Source: Levilactobacillus enshiensis | GTDB taxonomy: Bacteria; Bacillota; Bacilli; Lactobacillales; Lactobacillaceae | Reading direction: 5' to 3' | Assembly (NCBI RefSeq): GCF_007115095.1 | Contig: NZ_SULH01000001.1 | Coordinates: 415,409-479,408, forward strand | Length of the DNA: 64,000 bases | Shown here: positions 8,301-17,361 of the stretch, piece by piece | Position numbering within the stretch: position 1 is the stretch's first letter | How the letters are laid out: each line of letters starts with the position of its first letter | The notes under the pieces: model-generated | What the model was told of the DNA's origin: nothing | The model's input: the letters and a program-made list of their open reading frames with translations, nothing else | The model's database searches: none | Program-made: the position numbers and the translations under genes

Positions 8301-10409
8301 ATGATCATGAAAAGTTTTGATGTTAGCACCAATCAGGCACGACTCGGCTTTGAAGTTAATCAGGGCAAGGTTGCCCTCACGGTAATGAATTCAAATGACC
8401 TCAGTGACGCTGACGACGACCTGAAGCGCCATCTCCAGATTGCCGAAGTCCAAGTGACTGGCCGCAATTTCCATCACAAAGGCGTGGGCTTTGTCGACAC
8501 GAATCCAGGACGCGACCTCCGTTACGTTCGGCATGCGGTCCGTGACGAAGCCGATGGCAAGCAACTCACAATCGTGCAAGTGGATGCTGAAGAGACACTC
8601 CAGGTCAGCAGCTTTTATCGGTTATATAATGGTTCAGCAGTCGTTAGAAGTTGGACGACCATTGAGAATATTGGTCAGACGGATCTGGGCATTGAATACG
8701 TTTCTTCGTTTGCCCTGAGTGGCATCAACCAGGCGAACGACCTTAATGGTAACTATGCCGAAAACAATGTCATCTATGTACCCAATAATGACTGGACCGC
8801 TGAAGCGCAGTGGAAAGCCAACACGCTCAAAGATGCTGGGCTGGACTACTGGGTCGACGGTGATTTGGCGCAGGCGTCTACGAAACGAATCAGTGTGACC
8901 AACAACTCGTCATGGTCCTGCTCCGAGTACTCACCGAACGGCATCTTGACGAATACAACGACGGGCCAGACAGCAATTTGGCAAATTGAAAATAACGGAG
9001 CTTGGCACTATGAGTTAAAGGATATTGGTCGCGGAAACCTCTTGGCTATTAGATTATCCGGACCAGAGGAATTTGACAATCAGTGGTGGAAAAATCTGAC
9101 GCCGGGCGCTTCCTTTACTACGGTCCCCGTGGCATTTGGCCAGTTGATGGGTGATTTTGAAGACGGCATTGGTGAAATGACCAAGTATCGGCGATTGATT
9201 CGTCGTGAAAATGATGATAATCAACGATTGGCCGTCATTTTCAACGACTATATGAATGGGTTGTCGGGTGATCCCACGACCGAAAAGGAACTTCCCTTGA
9301 TCGATGCGGCCAAGCAGGTCGGTTGTGAATACTTTGTCATTGACTGTGGTTGGTATGCGCCTGGGTATTGGTGGGATAGTGTTGGTGAGTGGCAGCCTTC
9401 TCAAGAACGGTTCCCCGAAGGCATTGAAAAGCTGATTCAGTATATCCGGGATCAGGGCATGACGCCGGGCCTCTGGTTAGAACTTGAGGTCGTGGGTATC
9501 AAGAGCCCACTGGCCGATAAGCTTCCCGACAGCTGGTTCTTTATGCGCCATGGAAAGCGGGTCATCGATGCGGATCGGTATCATTTAGATTTCACGAACC
9601 CCGAAGTCCGCGACTTTGCGGACGGTGTCGTGCAGCGGTTAGTCGAACAGTATGGCGTTGGGTACATCAAAATGGATTACAACATCACGACTGGCGTGGG
9701 GACCGAGCAGAACGCAGACAGCTTTGGTGACGGCCTCTTGAAGCACAATCGCGCTTATCTGACCTGGCTGGACGCGGTCTTTGCCCGTTACCCAGATCTG
9801 GTGATTGAAAACTGTGGCTCTGGTGGGATGCGGCACGATTATGCCATGCTTCAACGACACAGTATTCAGTCGATGACCGACCAGACCAACTATGTCCGCA
9901 ATGGAAATATTGCGGCCGTGGGGGCGTCGGTAGTGGCACCGGAACAGTGTGCTATCTGGTCATACCCTTTACAAGCTGGGGATGATGAGGAAGTCATCTT
10001 TAACATGGTCAACGCTATGTTGTTGCGAATTCATCAGAGTGGCTATCTCAACAAGGTTAAGGGGCACCGGTTAGACTTGGTTGCTGAAGGGATTGCGACG
10101 TACAAGACTTACCGCCACAAGATTGCGACGGGCTTGCCCATTTGGCCAGAGGGACTTAGTCAATTGGATGATGCCTGGTTTAGCTATGGCTTTAAGCAAG
10201 GAAAAGAGATCTACTTGGCCGTATGGCGGGGCGTTGGTGAAGTAGCTGACCATACCCTATCACTGGCTAAGTATGGTGAAATTGCTGATGTGACGCAACT
10301 GTACCCTAACAAGATTGGTGGGACCACGGTGACGCATGACCAACAGAACCTGCAGCTGAACTTTACGAAGGAAAAGATGGCGCGGCTGTACCATATTCAA
10401 TTGAAGTAG
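8301..10409 (+). CDS. alpha-galactosidase, GH36 (copy 1)
   Basis: Predicted to release terminal alpha-1,6-galactose from melibiose, raffinose or stachyose in the cytoplasm. The 702-aa protein has the GH36 layout: N-terminal beta-sandwich, a central TIM barrel from about residue 290, and a C-terminal beta domain. The nucleophile is Asp459 in YIKMDYN and the acid/base is Asp527 in MTDQTN. The barrel motif reads GLWLELEVVG, where copy 2 has GLWLEPEVMG, so a normally conserved Pro is Leu here. It is about 30 residues shorter than copy 2 in the N-terminal part. Start at 8301 follows GGAAGGG; an in-frame ATG at 8307 is also possible. Confidence 0.88.
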   Translation: MIMKSFDVSTNQARLGFEVNQGKVALTVMNSNDLSDADDDLKRHLQIAEVQVTGRNFHHKGVGFVDTNPGRDLRYVRHAVRDEADGKQLTIVQVDAEETLQVSSFYRLYNGSAVVRSWTTIENIGQTDLGIEYVSSFALSGINQANDLNGNYAENNVIYVPNNDWTAEAQWKANTLKDAGLDYWVDGDLAQASTKRISVTNNSSWSCSEYSPNGILTNTTTGQTAIWQIENNGAWHYELKDIGRGNLLAIRLSGPEEFDNQWWKNLTPGASFTTVPVAFGQLMGDFEDGIGEMTKYRRLIRRENDDNQRLAVIFNDYMNGLSGDPTTEKELPLIDAAKQVGCEYFVIDCGWYAPGYWWDSVGEWQPSQERFPEGIEKLIQYIRDQGMTPGLWLELEVVGIKSPLADKLPDSWFFMRHGKRVIDADRYHLDFTNPEVRDFADGVVQRLVEQYGVGYIKMDYNITTGVGTEQNADSFGDGLLKHNRAYLTWLDAVFARYPDLVIENCGSGGMRHDYAMLQRHSIQSMTDQTNYVRNGNIAAVGASVVAPEQCAIWSYPLQAGDDEEVIFNMVNAMLLRIHQSGYLNKVKGHRLDLVAEGIATYKTYRHKIATGLPIWPEGLSQLDDAWFSYGFKQGKEIYLAVWRGVGEVADHTLSLAKYGEIADVTQLYPNKIGGTTVTHDQQNLQLNFTKEKMARLYHIQLK

Positions 10410-10421
10410 AAAAGTTAGCTA

Positions 10422-10462
10422 GGAAACTGATTTGCCGGAAATAGGCAGGTCAGTTTCTTTTT
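10422..10462 (+). terminator. intrinsic terminator after GH36 copy 1
   Basis: Stem GAAACTGA-TTTGCC paired with GGCAGG-TCAGTTTC and then TTTTT. Confidence 0.85.
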
Positions 10463-10617
10463 GGCAGATACTTTTTTAAGCAATTCTAGTCGCTGATAAT
10501 TAGCGCCAATCGGCAAAAAGATAAGGGGTAAGCAATCAAAAATCGGTCAATGTGAGTTTTAAACACCAAATCGCATTTGTCCAGTTACTTTATGCCACTA
10601 AATCTACAATTTAGCTC

Positions 10618-10646
10618 GTTGAAAGCGTTTTCTCAGATGCTATGAT
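10618..10646 (+). promoter_or_regulatory. promoter with overlapping cre for GH27-permease operon
   Basis: A -35 TTGAAA (10619-10624), a 16-base spacer and a -10 TATGAT (10641-10646). The cre-like TGAAAGCGTTTTCT (from 10620) matches 13 of 14 consensus positions and covers the -35 and spacer, so CcpA would block this promoter directly. Confidence 0.8.
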
Positions 10647-10731
10647 TAGTTTTGTACATAAGGATATCCAAACGAAATGGTTTTTGGCCTACCGGTGGTC
10701 AAAAACGGTGAACTCAGAAAGGACAGCAATT

Positions 10732-12006
10732 ATGACTAAGAAATTTAGAACATTTGCTCAGGTCCCGCCTAAGGGGTGGAATAGTTGGGACAGTTACGGT
10801 GCTTCGGTTCGGGAGAACGAAGTCAAACGTAATGCCGACTATTTAAGCCAACATTTAAAACAATTCGGCTGGGAATACGTGACCGTTGATATTCAATGGT
10901 ACGAGCCGACCGCCGATTCTTCTCAGTACCATAATTTTACGCCATTACTAATGGATGCCTACTCCCGATTGATTCCGGACCCCAAGCGGTTTCCATCCGC
11001 AGCGAATGGTCAAGGTTTCAAGCCGTTAGGGGATTATATCCATAACTTAGGCTTGAAGTTCGGGATTCATATCATGCGAGGGATTCCGCGCCAAGCGGTT
11101 CACAACGCAACGCCAATCAAGGGAACAACCAAGACAGCCAGAGATATTGCTGAAAATAATATTTGTCCCTGGAATGCAGATATGTATGGTGTCAACGTCG
11201 ATATGCCAGAAGGCCAAGGCTACTACAATTCGTTGATGGATCTCTATGCCTCTTGGGGAGTCGACTTCATCAAATGCGACGACATCGCGAACTCCGTCAT
11301 CTACAATGGCACGCTCAAAAAAGAGGTCGTTGCGCTGAGAAAGGCCATCGATCAGACCGGCCGGGCGATGGTCCTGTCCTTGTCACCAGGGCCAGCGCCA
11401 ATTGAAAATGGGGCGTTTCTCCAACGGAATGCGAATATGTGGCGAATCACGGATGACTTCTGGGACGAGTGGTCGTTGTTACTGAACATGTTTGACCGTG
11501 CTGAGAAATGGTCACCAATTTCACGACCAGGTAACTGGCCAGATTGTGACATGCTACCGCTGGGCCACATTGGCATTCGTTCAGTTGATGGGCCTGGTGG
11601 CGACCGGCAAACACGGTTCACGCGATCTGAACAAAAGACCATGATGAGCCTGTGGAGCCTGATGCAGTCGCCACTGATTATGGGTGGTGAACTCCCTGAC
11701 CTTGATGCGTGGACGACCAGCTTGTTGACCAATCAAGACTTACTAGAAATGGATGACCATTTGACCGAAAAGTATCAGACGTCACGTGATGAACGGAAGA
11801 TTACGTGGTACGCAGCCAGTTCTGACCACACCTACCATGCAGTCTTTAATATTTCCGACCAGCCGCTAACTCTAACCGGTAAGGAGCTGGACGCATTGGA
11901 AATTCCACTGGCTGGTCACGATATTTGGCAGAATAAGGATCTGGCTTTAACGGATGAGCAGTCCATTGAAATCGCTGCCCATGACGTTTACCTATTAAAA
12001 GTTTAG
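10732..12006 (+). CDS. glycoside hydrolase family 27 (alpha-galactosidase-like)
   Basis: Clan GH-D retaining glycosidase. The 424-aa protein has GWNSWD (residues 15-20), the nucleophile Asp183 in FIKCDDI and the acid/base region RITDDFWDEW (Asp242 by alignment to plant GH27), followed by a C-terminal beta domain. The start at 10732 follows AAAGGA; the in-frame ATG at 10642 lies in the -10 box and cannot be used. It is cotranscribed with the permease 28 bases downstream. Family members include alpha-galactosidases, alpha-N-acetylgalactosaminidases and beta-L-arabinopyranosidases; with arabinose genes 8 kb away the last is worth keeping in mind. Confidence 0.82.
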   Translation: MTKKFRTFAQVPPKGWNSWDSYGASVRENEVKRNADYLSQHLKQFGWEYVTVDIQWYEPTADSSQYHNFTPLLMDAYSRLIPDPKRFPSAANGQGFKPLGDYIHNLGLKFGIHIMRGIPRQAVHNATPIKGTTKTARDIAENNICPWNADMYGVNVDMPEGQGYYNSLMDLYASWGVDFIKCDDIANSVIYNGTLKKEVVALRKAIDQTGRAMVLSLSPGPAPIENGAFLQRNANMWRITDDFWDEWSLLLNMFDRAEKWSPISRPGNWPDCDMLPLGHIGIRSVDGPGGDRQTRFTRSEQKTMMSLWSLMQSPLIMGGELPDLDAWTTSLLTNQDLLEMDDHLTEKYQTSRDERKITWYAASSDHTYHAVFNISDQPLTLTGKELDALEIPLAGHDIWQNKDLALTDEQSIEIAAHDVYLLKV

Positions 12007-12034
12007 AGTTTAACAGCTAAAGGAGCTGAAAATT

Positions 12035-13396
12035 ATGGAAGAAAAAGCGACAGCCAAGCCCAAACGTCAAATCGTTCCTGGGTTGGAAAAACTGAGTTAT
12101 GCGCAATTAGACTTTGCTGGTCAATTGGTGGCCACCGTTGTCGGTAGTTATCTGATGTATTTCTTTACCGACGTTGTGCTCTTACCAGCCGCCGCTGCCG
12201 GATTGATTTTACTGATTGCGCGGGTAGTTGATGCCGTTGGGGCCCCAGTCTGGGGAACCTTAATTGATATGACCCATACGAAATATGGGAAAGCCCGGCC
12301 GTACTTCTTATGGCTAGCATTTCCATACGCTGCCATGGGCGTTCTCTTGTTCTGGGCACCACAGTTAAGCGTCACTGGTAAAATTTGGTACTGCGGGATT
12401 GTCTACATTATTTATGGGATTCTATATTTAGGTATCAACGCCCCAATTACGACCATGTTGCCGTTGATCACCTCCGATCCTAAAGAACGGGTGGTCCTCA
12501 ACTCGTGGCGGATGGTCGGCTCTAATCTAGGGGTGTTCGTGGTCAACTCACTGACCTTACCATTAGTTGCCTTCTTCGGCCGTGGTAACGACGTCAAAGG
12601 GTTCCGGATCTTCATTGTGATTTTTGCGATTCTTAACGTGACATTGACATTATTCTCATTCACACATACTAAGGAACGGGTTTCTTCTAAGAATAGTGAA
12701 CGGGTAACCTTGAAACAAGGGGTCCACGCCATGAACAAAAACTGGCCATGGATCATCTTGGTTGCCGGAAACTTCTTATTCTGGGTTGCCCAACAGAACC
12801 GGCAACAAGGAATGGTTTATTACTTTACGTATTACTTCAAGAACAAAGATTTAGTGACTCTCTTTAACTCCATTGGACTGATTCAAGTCATCGGGGTTAT
12901 TGCCATTCCGCTGATGAACAAGTACATGTCGAAGAGTCATATCTGGGCGTTGGGCTTCGTCATCGCGGTTCTAGGCCAATTGATTATTACCCTGTCTGGT
13001 CTCAACATTGCTGGGGCCATCGTGGGTTGGTTGATTGCGTTGGTTGGTTCCGGGATTGCCGTTTCCATGCCATTTGCAATGCTGGGGTCTGCGGTTGACT
13101 TCGGTGAGTGGAAGAATGGCATTAATGCGGCTGGTCTGCTGACAACGATTGGGGCCGCGTTCTGTATGTCAATGGGCCAAGGACTGGCCGGCTGGTTAAA
13201 CGGGACGTTCTTATCTTCCTTCGGTTATGTTGCTAATCAAGTGCAAACGGCGCATGCCTTAACTGGGATTAGTATTGACTTCAACTGGATGACGATGCTC
13301 TTGTACGGTGCCGCAATTATTCCAGCGTTGATGTACCAAAAGTACGAAAACATGGAAGATCAAATTACGTCAGAATTAGCTAAGACACGTGATTAG
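12035..13396 (+). CDS. glycoside (GPH family) cation symporter, probably alpha-galactoside permease
   Basis: Cation-coupled uptake of a glycoside such as melibiose or raffinose is likely. The 453-aa protein has about 12 membrane segments and GPH signatures: KLSYAQLDFAGQLVATVVGSYL at the N-terminus, the Asp-rich first loop VVDAVGAPVWGTLIDMTHTKYGKARPYFLW, and SAVDFGEWKNGINAAG in the second half. No C-terminal PTS IIA domain is present, unlike LacS/RafP, so no HPr-dependent control through this protein is expected. It lies 28 bases after the GH27 gene and ends before a terminator. The substrate is inferred from neighbours. Confidence 0.85.
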   Translation: MEEKATAKPKRQIVPGLEKLSYAQLDFAGQLVATVVGSYLMYFFTDVVLLPAAAAGLILLIARVVDAVGAPVWGTLIDMTHTKYGKARPYFLWLAFPYAAMGVLLFWAPQLSVTGKIWYCGIVYIIYGILYLGINAPITTMLPLITSDPKERVVLNSWRMVGSNLGVFVVNSLTLPLVAFFGRGNDVKGFRIFIVIFAILNVTLTLFSFTHTKERVSSKNSERVTLKQGVHAMNKNWPWIILVAGNFLFWVAQQNRQQGMVYYFTYYFKNKDLVTLFNSIGLIQVIGVIAIPLMNKYMSKSHIWALGFVIAVLGQLIITLSGLNIAGAIVGWLIALVGSGIAVSMPFAMLGSAVDFGEWKNGINAAGLLTTIGAAFCMSMGQGLAGWLNGTFLSSFGYVANQVQTAHALTGISIDFNWMTMLLYGAAIIPALMYQKYENMEDQITSELAKTRD

Positions 13397-13533
13397 ATTA
13401 AAAATAGAGAATCAAATTAGCTAAACTACCGCTTTACCGTTCACCGAATTTAAGCCAAAACGCGGTGAGCAGGTGGTGGGTCACTAATTAACAGAATAAC
13501 TTTGTCTGACCATCAAGCTCGCTTGTGGCAATT

Positions 13534-13576
13534 AAAACGGACGCCATCGAGCAGAATCGAGGCGTCCGTTTTTGTA
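13534..13576 (+). terminator. intrinsic terminator between permease and GH36 copy 2
   Basis: Perfect 12-bp arms AAAACGGACGCC and GGCGTCCGTTTT. It ends only 45 bases before the next start codon. Confidence 0.9.
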
Positions 13577-13620
13577 GGTTGGGCTTGACGTTAGATGCGA
13601 TAAGAAAGGATAAGTGAGGA

Positions 13621-15825
13621 ATGATGGCAGGAACAATTGCTTCTACCGATTTAGTTTCGATTCAAACGCAACGGGCGCAGTTAAACTTTGTCGTGGACTC
13701 TGGCGGACAAGCCAAACTGCTCTATGTGGGATGCTTACGAGATGTGGCCGATTGGGTACGGCAGGTTAAGCCAGTTGAAGATGCGTTTAGCCTCACTGAG
13801 CTTCAAGTCGCTGGTGGCGATTTTAAACACAAGGGAGCGAAGCATGCATCAACCTCCGAGTCCTATGAATTGGTGTATGCGGATCATACCGTACAAGATC
13901 TGGAGAACGGGAAGCTAGTGACCATCCATGAATTTGATGAACAATGTAACTTGGATGTCTACAGTTATTTTCGGTTGTATAACAATACAGCAACCGTGCG
14001 TTCTTGGAAAAAGGTGAAAAATCACGGGACAACACCCGTTACGGTTGAATACTTGTCGTCATTTAACTACTCGGGTCTATTACAGCAAGACGATTATCCG
14101 GGCAACTATGCCACTCATGATGACATGTACATTGCCCATAATTCATGGACGACCGAGTTGCAGTGGCAAAAGGACTCGATTCAGCATTTGGGGATGCCTT
14201 ACTTTGGACAAGATTATGAAGTGGATGTCAGCGACAGTGATACACAGGATAGTGGCGAACCTCATATGGGTGTGTACTTGTCTGGTTCAAGTTCGAAGCG
14301 AATTGGTATCACCAACAATTCGTCTTGGTCCTGTTCAGAATATTCGCCCAATGGTGGCCTCCACAACCGGGCGACCAACCAGTCTGCGTTTTGGCAGATT
14401 GAAAATAATGGGGCTTGGCACTATGAAGTTGAGAACCATTATGACGGCTCCATTTTAAATTTGGAACTCTCGGGACCTGAGGAGTATGACAATCAATTCT
14501 GGACAACGCTTAAGCCAGATGATGAGTTTACAACCGTTACTGCAGCCTTTGTTCAGGTAAATGGTCCATTGGAAACGGCGATTGATGAGATGACGGTTTA
14601 CCGCCGCAATATTCGCCGGAACAATGTGGACAATCAAAAGCTGCCAGTTATCTTCAATGATTACATGAATTGCTTGATGGGTGACCCGACGTCTGCCAAG
14701 GAATTTCCGTTAATCGATGCTGCAGCTAAGGCTGGTTGTGAGTACTTCGTAGTCGACTGTGGTTGGTATGATGACGGTTACTGGTGGGATACAGTTGGTG
14801 AATGGCAACCATCGAAGAAACGTTTCCCGAATGGTATTGAAGAAGTGACGGACTACATTGCCTCAAAAGGGATGGTTCCAGGGCTATGGTTGGAACCGGA
14901 AGTTATGGGGATTCGCAGTGACTTTGCTAATACGTTACCCGACGATTGGTTTTTCCTTCGCAATGGTAAACGAATCATCGACATTGACCGCTACCTGTTG
15001 GACTTTAGAAATCCAGCGGTTGTGGACTATGTCACCAAAGTGGTCGATCGGTTAGTCAATGACTACCACGTCGGCTACATCAAGATGGACTACAATGTCA
15101 CGACCGGTGTGGGAACGGATTACCATGCCGAAAATCGGGGCAAGGCGTTGCTGGATCATAACAGAGCGGTTCTTGCTTGGCGAGATAGTCTTTATCAAAA
15201 ATATCCAGACTTAGTGATTGAAAACTGTAGTAGTGGTGGTATGCGTCACGACTATGCAATGTTAAGCAAAGACAGTATCCAGTCGGTTAGTGATCAAACG
15301 GACTATACGTTGAACGCTGCAATTTCTGGTGTCGCGGCGACGGCAATTGCCCCAGAACAATCAGCAATTTGGTCCTATCCGCTGCCGAAGGGTGACCGGG
15401 AAGAGACCATTTATAACATGTGTAATGCGTTGCTATGTCGAATTCACCAAAGTGGCTACCTGAATAAGATTTCAAAAGAGCGGTTAGCCGATGTGGCTGA
15501 GGGAATTGCCATTTATAAAAATGAGATTCGGCAACATATCCCTCACGCCGTTCCGGTTTGGCCCAAAGGGTTCCCTCACGTTTACGATGACGAAATCGTT
15601 TATGGGATTCGCGATGAGCAGACGCTGTATCTGGGAGTTTGGAATAATCTCAAAGCTAATCATCAGATTCAGGTCGACTTGTCGGCTTACGGTGAGGTGA
15701 CGGACCTGAAACAGATTTATCCAGGACAATCAGCGGCCATTCGGACTTCGGTTGCCAATAATATTGGATTATTTACATTCCCACAGGCTAAGATGGCTAG
15801 AATTTTCAAGGTAACGTTGAAGTAA
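13621..15825 (+). CDS. alpha-galactosidase, GH36 (copy 2)
   Basis: Same predicted reaction as copy 1. The 734-aa protein is normal GH36 length, with nucleophile Asp490 in YIKMDYN, acid/base Asp558 in SDQTDY and the intact barrel motif GLWLEPEVMG. It is clearly paralogous to copy 1 (long shared blocks such as ITNNSSWSCSEYSPNG and ENNGAWHYE), with insertions around residues 185-200. A terminator stands 45 bases upstream and no good promoter fits in that gap, so expression may depend on read-through or a weak promoter. ATG at 13621 and 13624 are both possible; GAGGA and AAAGGA precede them. Confidence 0.9.
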   Translation: MMAGTIASTDLVSIQTQRAQLNFVVDSGGQAKLLYVGCLRDVADWVRQVKPVEDAFSLTELQVAGGDFKHKGAKHASTSESYELVYADHTVQDLENGKLVTIHEFDEQCNLDVYSYFRLYNNTATVRSWKKVKNHGTTPVTVEYLSSFNYSGLLQQDDYPGNYATHDDMYIAHNSWTTELQWQKDSIQHLGMPYFGQDYEVDVSDSDTQDSGEPHMGVYLSGSSSKRIGITNNSSWSCSEYSPNGGLHNRATNQSAFWQIENNGAWHYEVENHYDGSILNLELSGPEEYDNQFWTTLKPDDEFTTVTAAFVQVNGPLETAIDEMTVYRRNIRRNNVDNQKLPVIFNDYMNCLMGDPTSAKEFPLIDAAAKAGCEYFVVDCGWYDDGYWWDTVGEWQPSKKRFPNGIEEVTDYIASKGMVPGLWLEPEVMGIRSDFANTLPDDWFFLRNGKRIIDIDRYLLDFRNPAVVDYVTKVVDRLVNDYHVGYIKMDYNVTTGVGTDYHAENRGKALLDHNRAVLAWRDSLYQKYPDLVIENCSSGGMRHDYAMLSKDSIQSVSDQTDYTLNAAISGVAATAIAPEQSAIWSYPLPKGDREETIYNMCNALLCRIHQSGYLNKISKERLADVAEGIAIYKNEIRQHIPHAVPVWPKGFPHVYDDEIVYGIRDEQTLYLGVWNNLKANHQIQVDLSAYGEVTDLKQIYPGQSAAIRTSVANNIGLFTFPQAKMARIFKVTLK

Positions 15826-15914
15826 AAGATAGTTAACTAAAGACGAGATTGAAAGATGAAATTTAAGCTTCATCACAGTATTGGTAAACGTTTTTGTCAT
15901 TAAATTTGTCTAAA

Positions 15915-16045
15915 TTGAGTGTACTTAGGCTGCCAGAGATTCCAACTGCTGTGGGGAAGCCAGCTTACATCATGTGTCCCCAAGAAACATCAACTAACAC
16001 TACTTTCACGGCCGGTTTCATCCCTGGCCTGCTCCGGTGCTGACT
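15915..16045 (-). repeat. dispersed repeat module A, copy 2 (deleted and rearranged)
   Basis: Reverse-strand copy of module A. The outer arms remain (GCCAGGGAT with ATCTCTGGC, a G-T wobble), but the two right-hand hairpins are lost. One arm of the remaining hairpin (GCCAGCTTACATCAT) is inverted relative to the rest of the copy. Confidence 0.8.
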
Positions 16046-16129
16046 GTGTTTTATCACGGTAACAGTTGTAGAACCTGGTTACCTGGCAACTCTTTTGATT
16101 CAATTGATAACGACCGTGACAGTTACTCT

Positions 16130-16370
16130 CATCGTCATCTGAGAACGAAATGTAAGCCGAGAGGTCGGCAGATATGGGCTCAGGCGCGTCGTTCTACTTA
16201 GTCAGTAAGTGTCTTTCTTACTGGCTTAGTAGAAAACCAAGCTTGTAGACTCGTGCTCTGCGAGGCTTCAAGTTGTGTTCGCACCGATCCAGCCCATATC
16301 TGTCGGCCGGTAAGGCGAAGGGACCGCCATGATGCCTAGTTTTAGAGCCATTGTTGCTGGAACAGATAGG
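16130..16370 (-). repeat. dispersed repeat module B, copy 2
   Basis: Reverse-strand copy of module B with outer arms AGATATGGGCT and AGCCCATATCT and the 18-bp inner hairpin intact. Together with module A it restores the B-then-A order on the reverse strand. Confidence 0.88.
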
Positions 16371-16409
16371 GCCGTACTTTGGAACTCTCAACTTTTAGAT
16401 AGTTAATAG

Positions 16410-16446
16410 AAAAGCTTCACGGTCAATTTAGGCCGTGAAGCTTTTT
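16410..16446 (-). terminator. terminator of first small membrane gene
   Basis: Perfect 13-bp arms AAAAGCTTCACGG and CCGTGAAGCTTTT. It lies downstream of the reverse-strand gene and is symmetric enough to stop both strands. Confidence 0.85.
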
Positions 16447-16465
16447 CGTGACAATTCAGGTGGTG

Positions 16466-16654
16466 TTAACCTTTCAAGCTGATCCAGCCACCCATGGCAA
16501 CTAAGAACACGCCAACGAGCACGAAGACTGTCAAAAGTGCTTTGGTGTCCGTGTCGTGCTTCGTCTTGGGAATCAGTTTGGCAAACAGTAGAATGAGTAG
16601 CGCTAAGCCAGATAATAGAATGAATACCCCGGTCGTTAAATTTTGTGTCATCAT
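16466..16654 (-). CDS. small two-helix membrane protein (paralogue 1)
   Basis: Function not recognised. The 62-aa protein has two hydrophobic segments (about residues 7-26 and 40-58) joined by a short polar loop LIPKTKHDTDTKA. The start has GGGGAG close upstream. It is a tandem paralogue of the gene at 16901-17125: both begin MMTQNL and share FILxSGxALLI and IPKTKxDTDT. Each has its own, very similar terminator. Confidence 0.65.
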   Translation of the reverse strand: MMTQNLTTGVFILLSGLALLILLFAKLIPKTKHDTDTKALLTVFVLVGVFLVAMGGWISLKG

Positions 16655-16838
16655 AATCTCCCCTTACGCCTTGATTATACCGATAATTATTTAAACTTAC
16701 TTACCGATTACGATTTATTAAGAAAAAAGTTGAAATACTCCTAGCCAATTGAACGGATAGCAGATTAGCCGATGTCACTAATGCTAAGGAATCAAGTGCG
16801 CCGGCTGCCTGTCAAGTTAGAACTTGGCGGTAGAAACT

Positions 16839-16875
16839 AAAAGCTCCACAGTCAATTTAGACCGTGAAGCTTTTA
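16839..16875 (-). terminator. terminator of second small membrane gene
   Basis: Imperfect stem AAAAGCTCCACAGTC paired with GACCGTGAAGCTTTT; clearly the sister of the terminator at 16410. Confidence 0.75.
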
Positions 16876-16900
16876 CAGATGGCAGTTGTCGAGACCTGGT

Positions 16901-17125
16901 TTATAGCCAACAGCCCATGGCACTGCCGAAATGGCCCAGCCCCATCAAACTGACCCAACCACCCATGCCGACTAAGAATACGGCAACAGCGACGTAAACG
17001 GTTAAGAGCGCCGTCGTGTCCGTGTCACGCTTGGTTTTTGGAATTAACTTAACGAACAGAAAAATGAGTAGTGCAATCCCCGATACTAGAATAAATGTCC
17101 CAGTTAATAAGTTTTGTGTCATCAT
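16901..17125 (-). CDS. small two-helix membrane protein (paralogue 2)
   Basis: Function not recognised. The 74-aa protein has two hydrophobic segments (about 7-26 and 40-58) and, unlike its paralogue, an extra C-terminal tail GLGHFGSAMGCWL. GGGGGA precedes the ATG at good spacing. It arose by tandem duplication with the gene at 16466-16654. Confidence 0.65.
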   Translation of the reverse strand: MMTQNLLTGTFILVSGIALLIFLFVKLIPKTKRDTDTTALLTVYVAVAVFLVGMGGWVSLMGLGHFGSAMGCWL

Positions 17126-17361
17126 CCGAATCTCCCCCTTTATTCAACTAATTATACTGATTTGCTAGGGGAAAGGGTGAAATGACTCCCGCGAATTTAG
17201 GGCCTATGTTAAAATGATGGTTAGAGACAGGTCCTAGTAGTTTGTAAGGTGCCAAAACATTTTCGGCGAGCGCACAGTCCTAGGTGCGAGTGTTATCACA
17301 TACGGGACAGCGGGCTGCCGAGAAGGTGCAGTCAACAAAATAGACGATAGGGGTGACGAGC

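Noticed and set aside
13585-13613. Promoter-like TTGACG / GGATAA before GH36 copy 2
   Set aside because: The -10 is poor and overlaps the ribosome binding region; the transcript would begin at the start codon.
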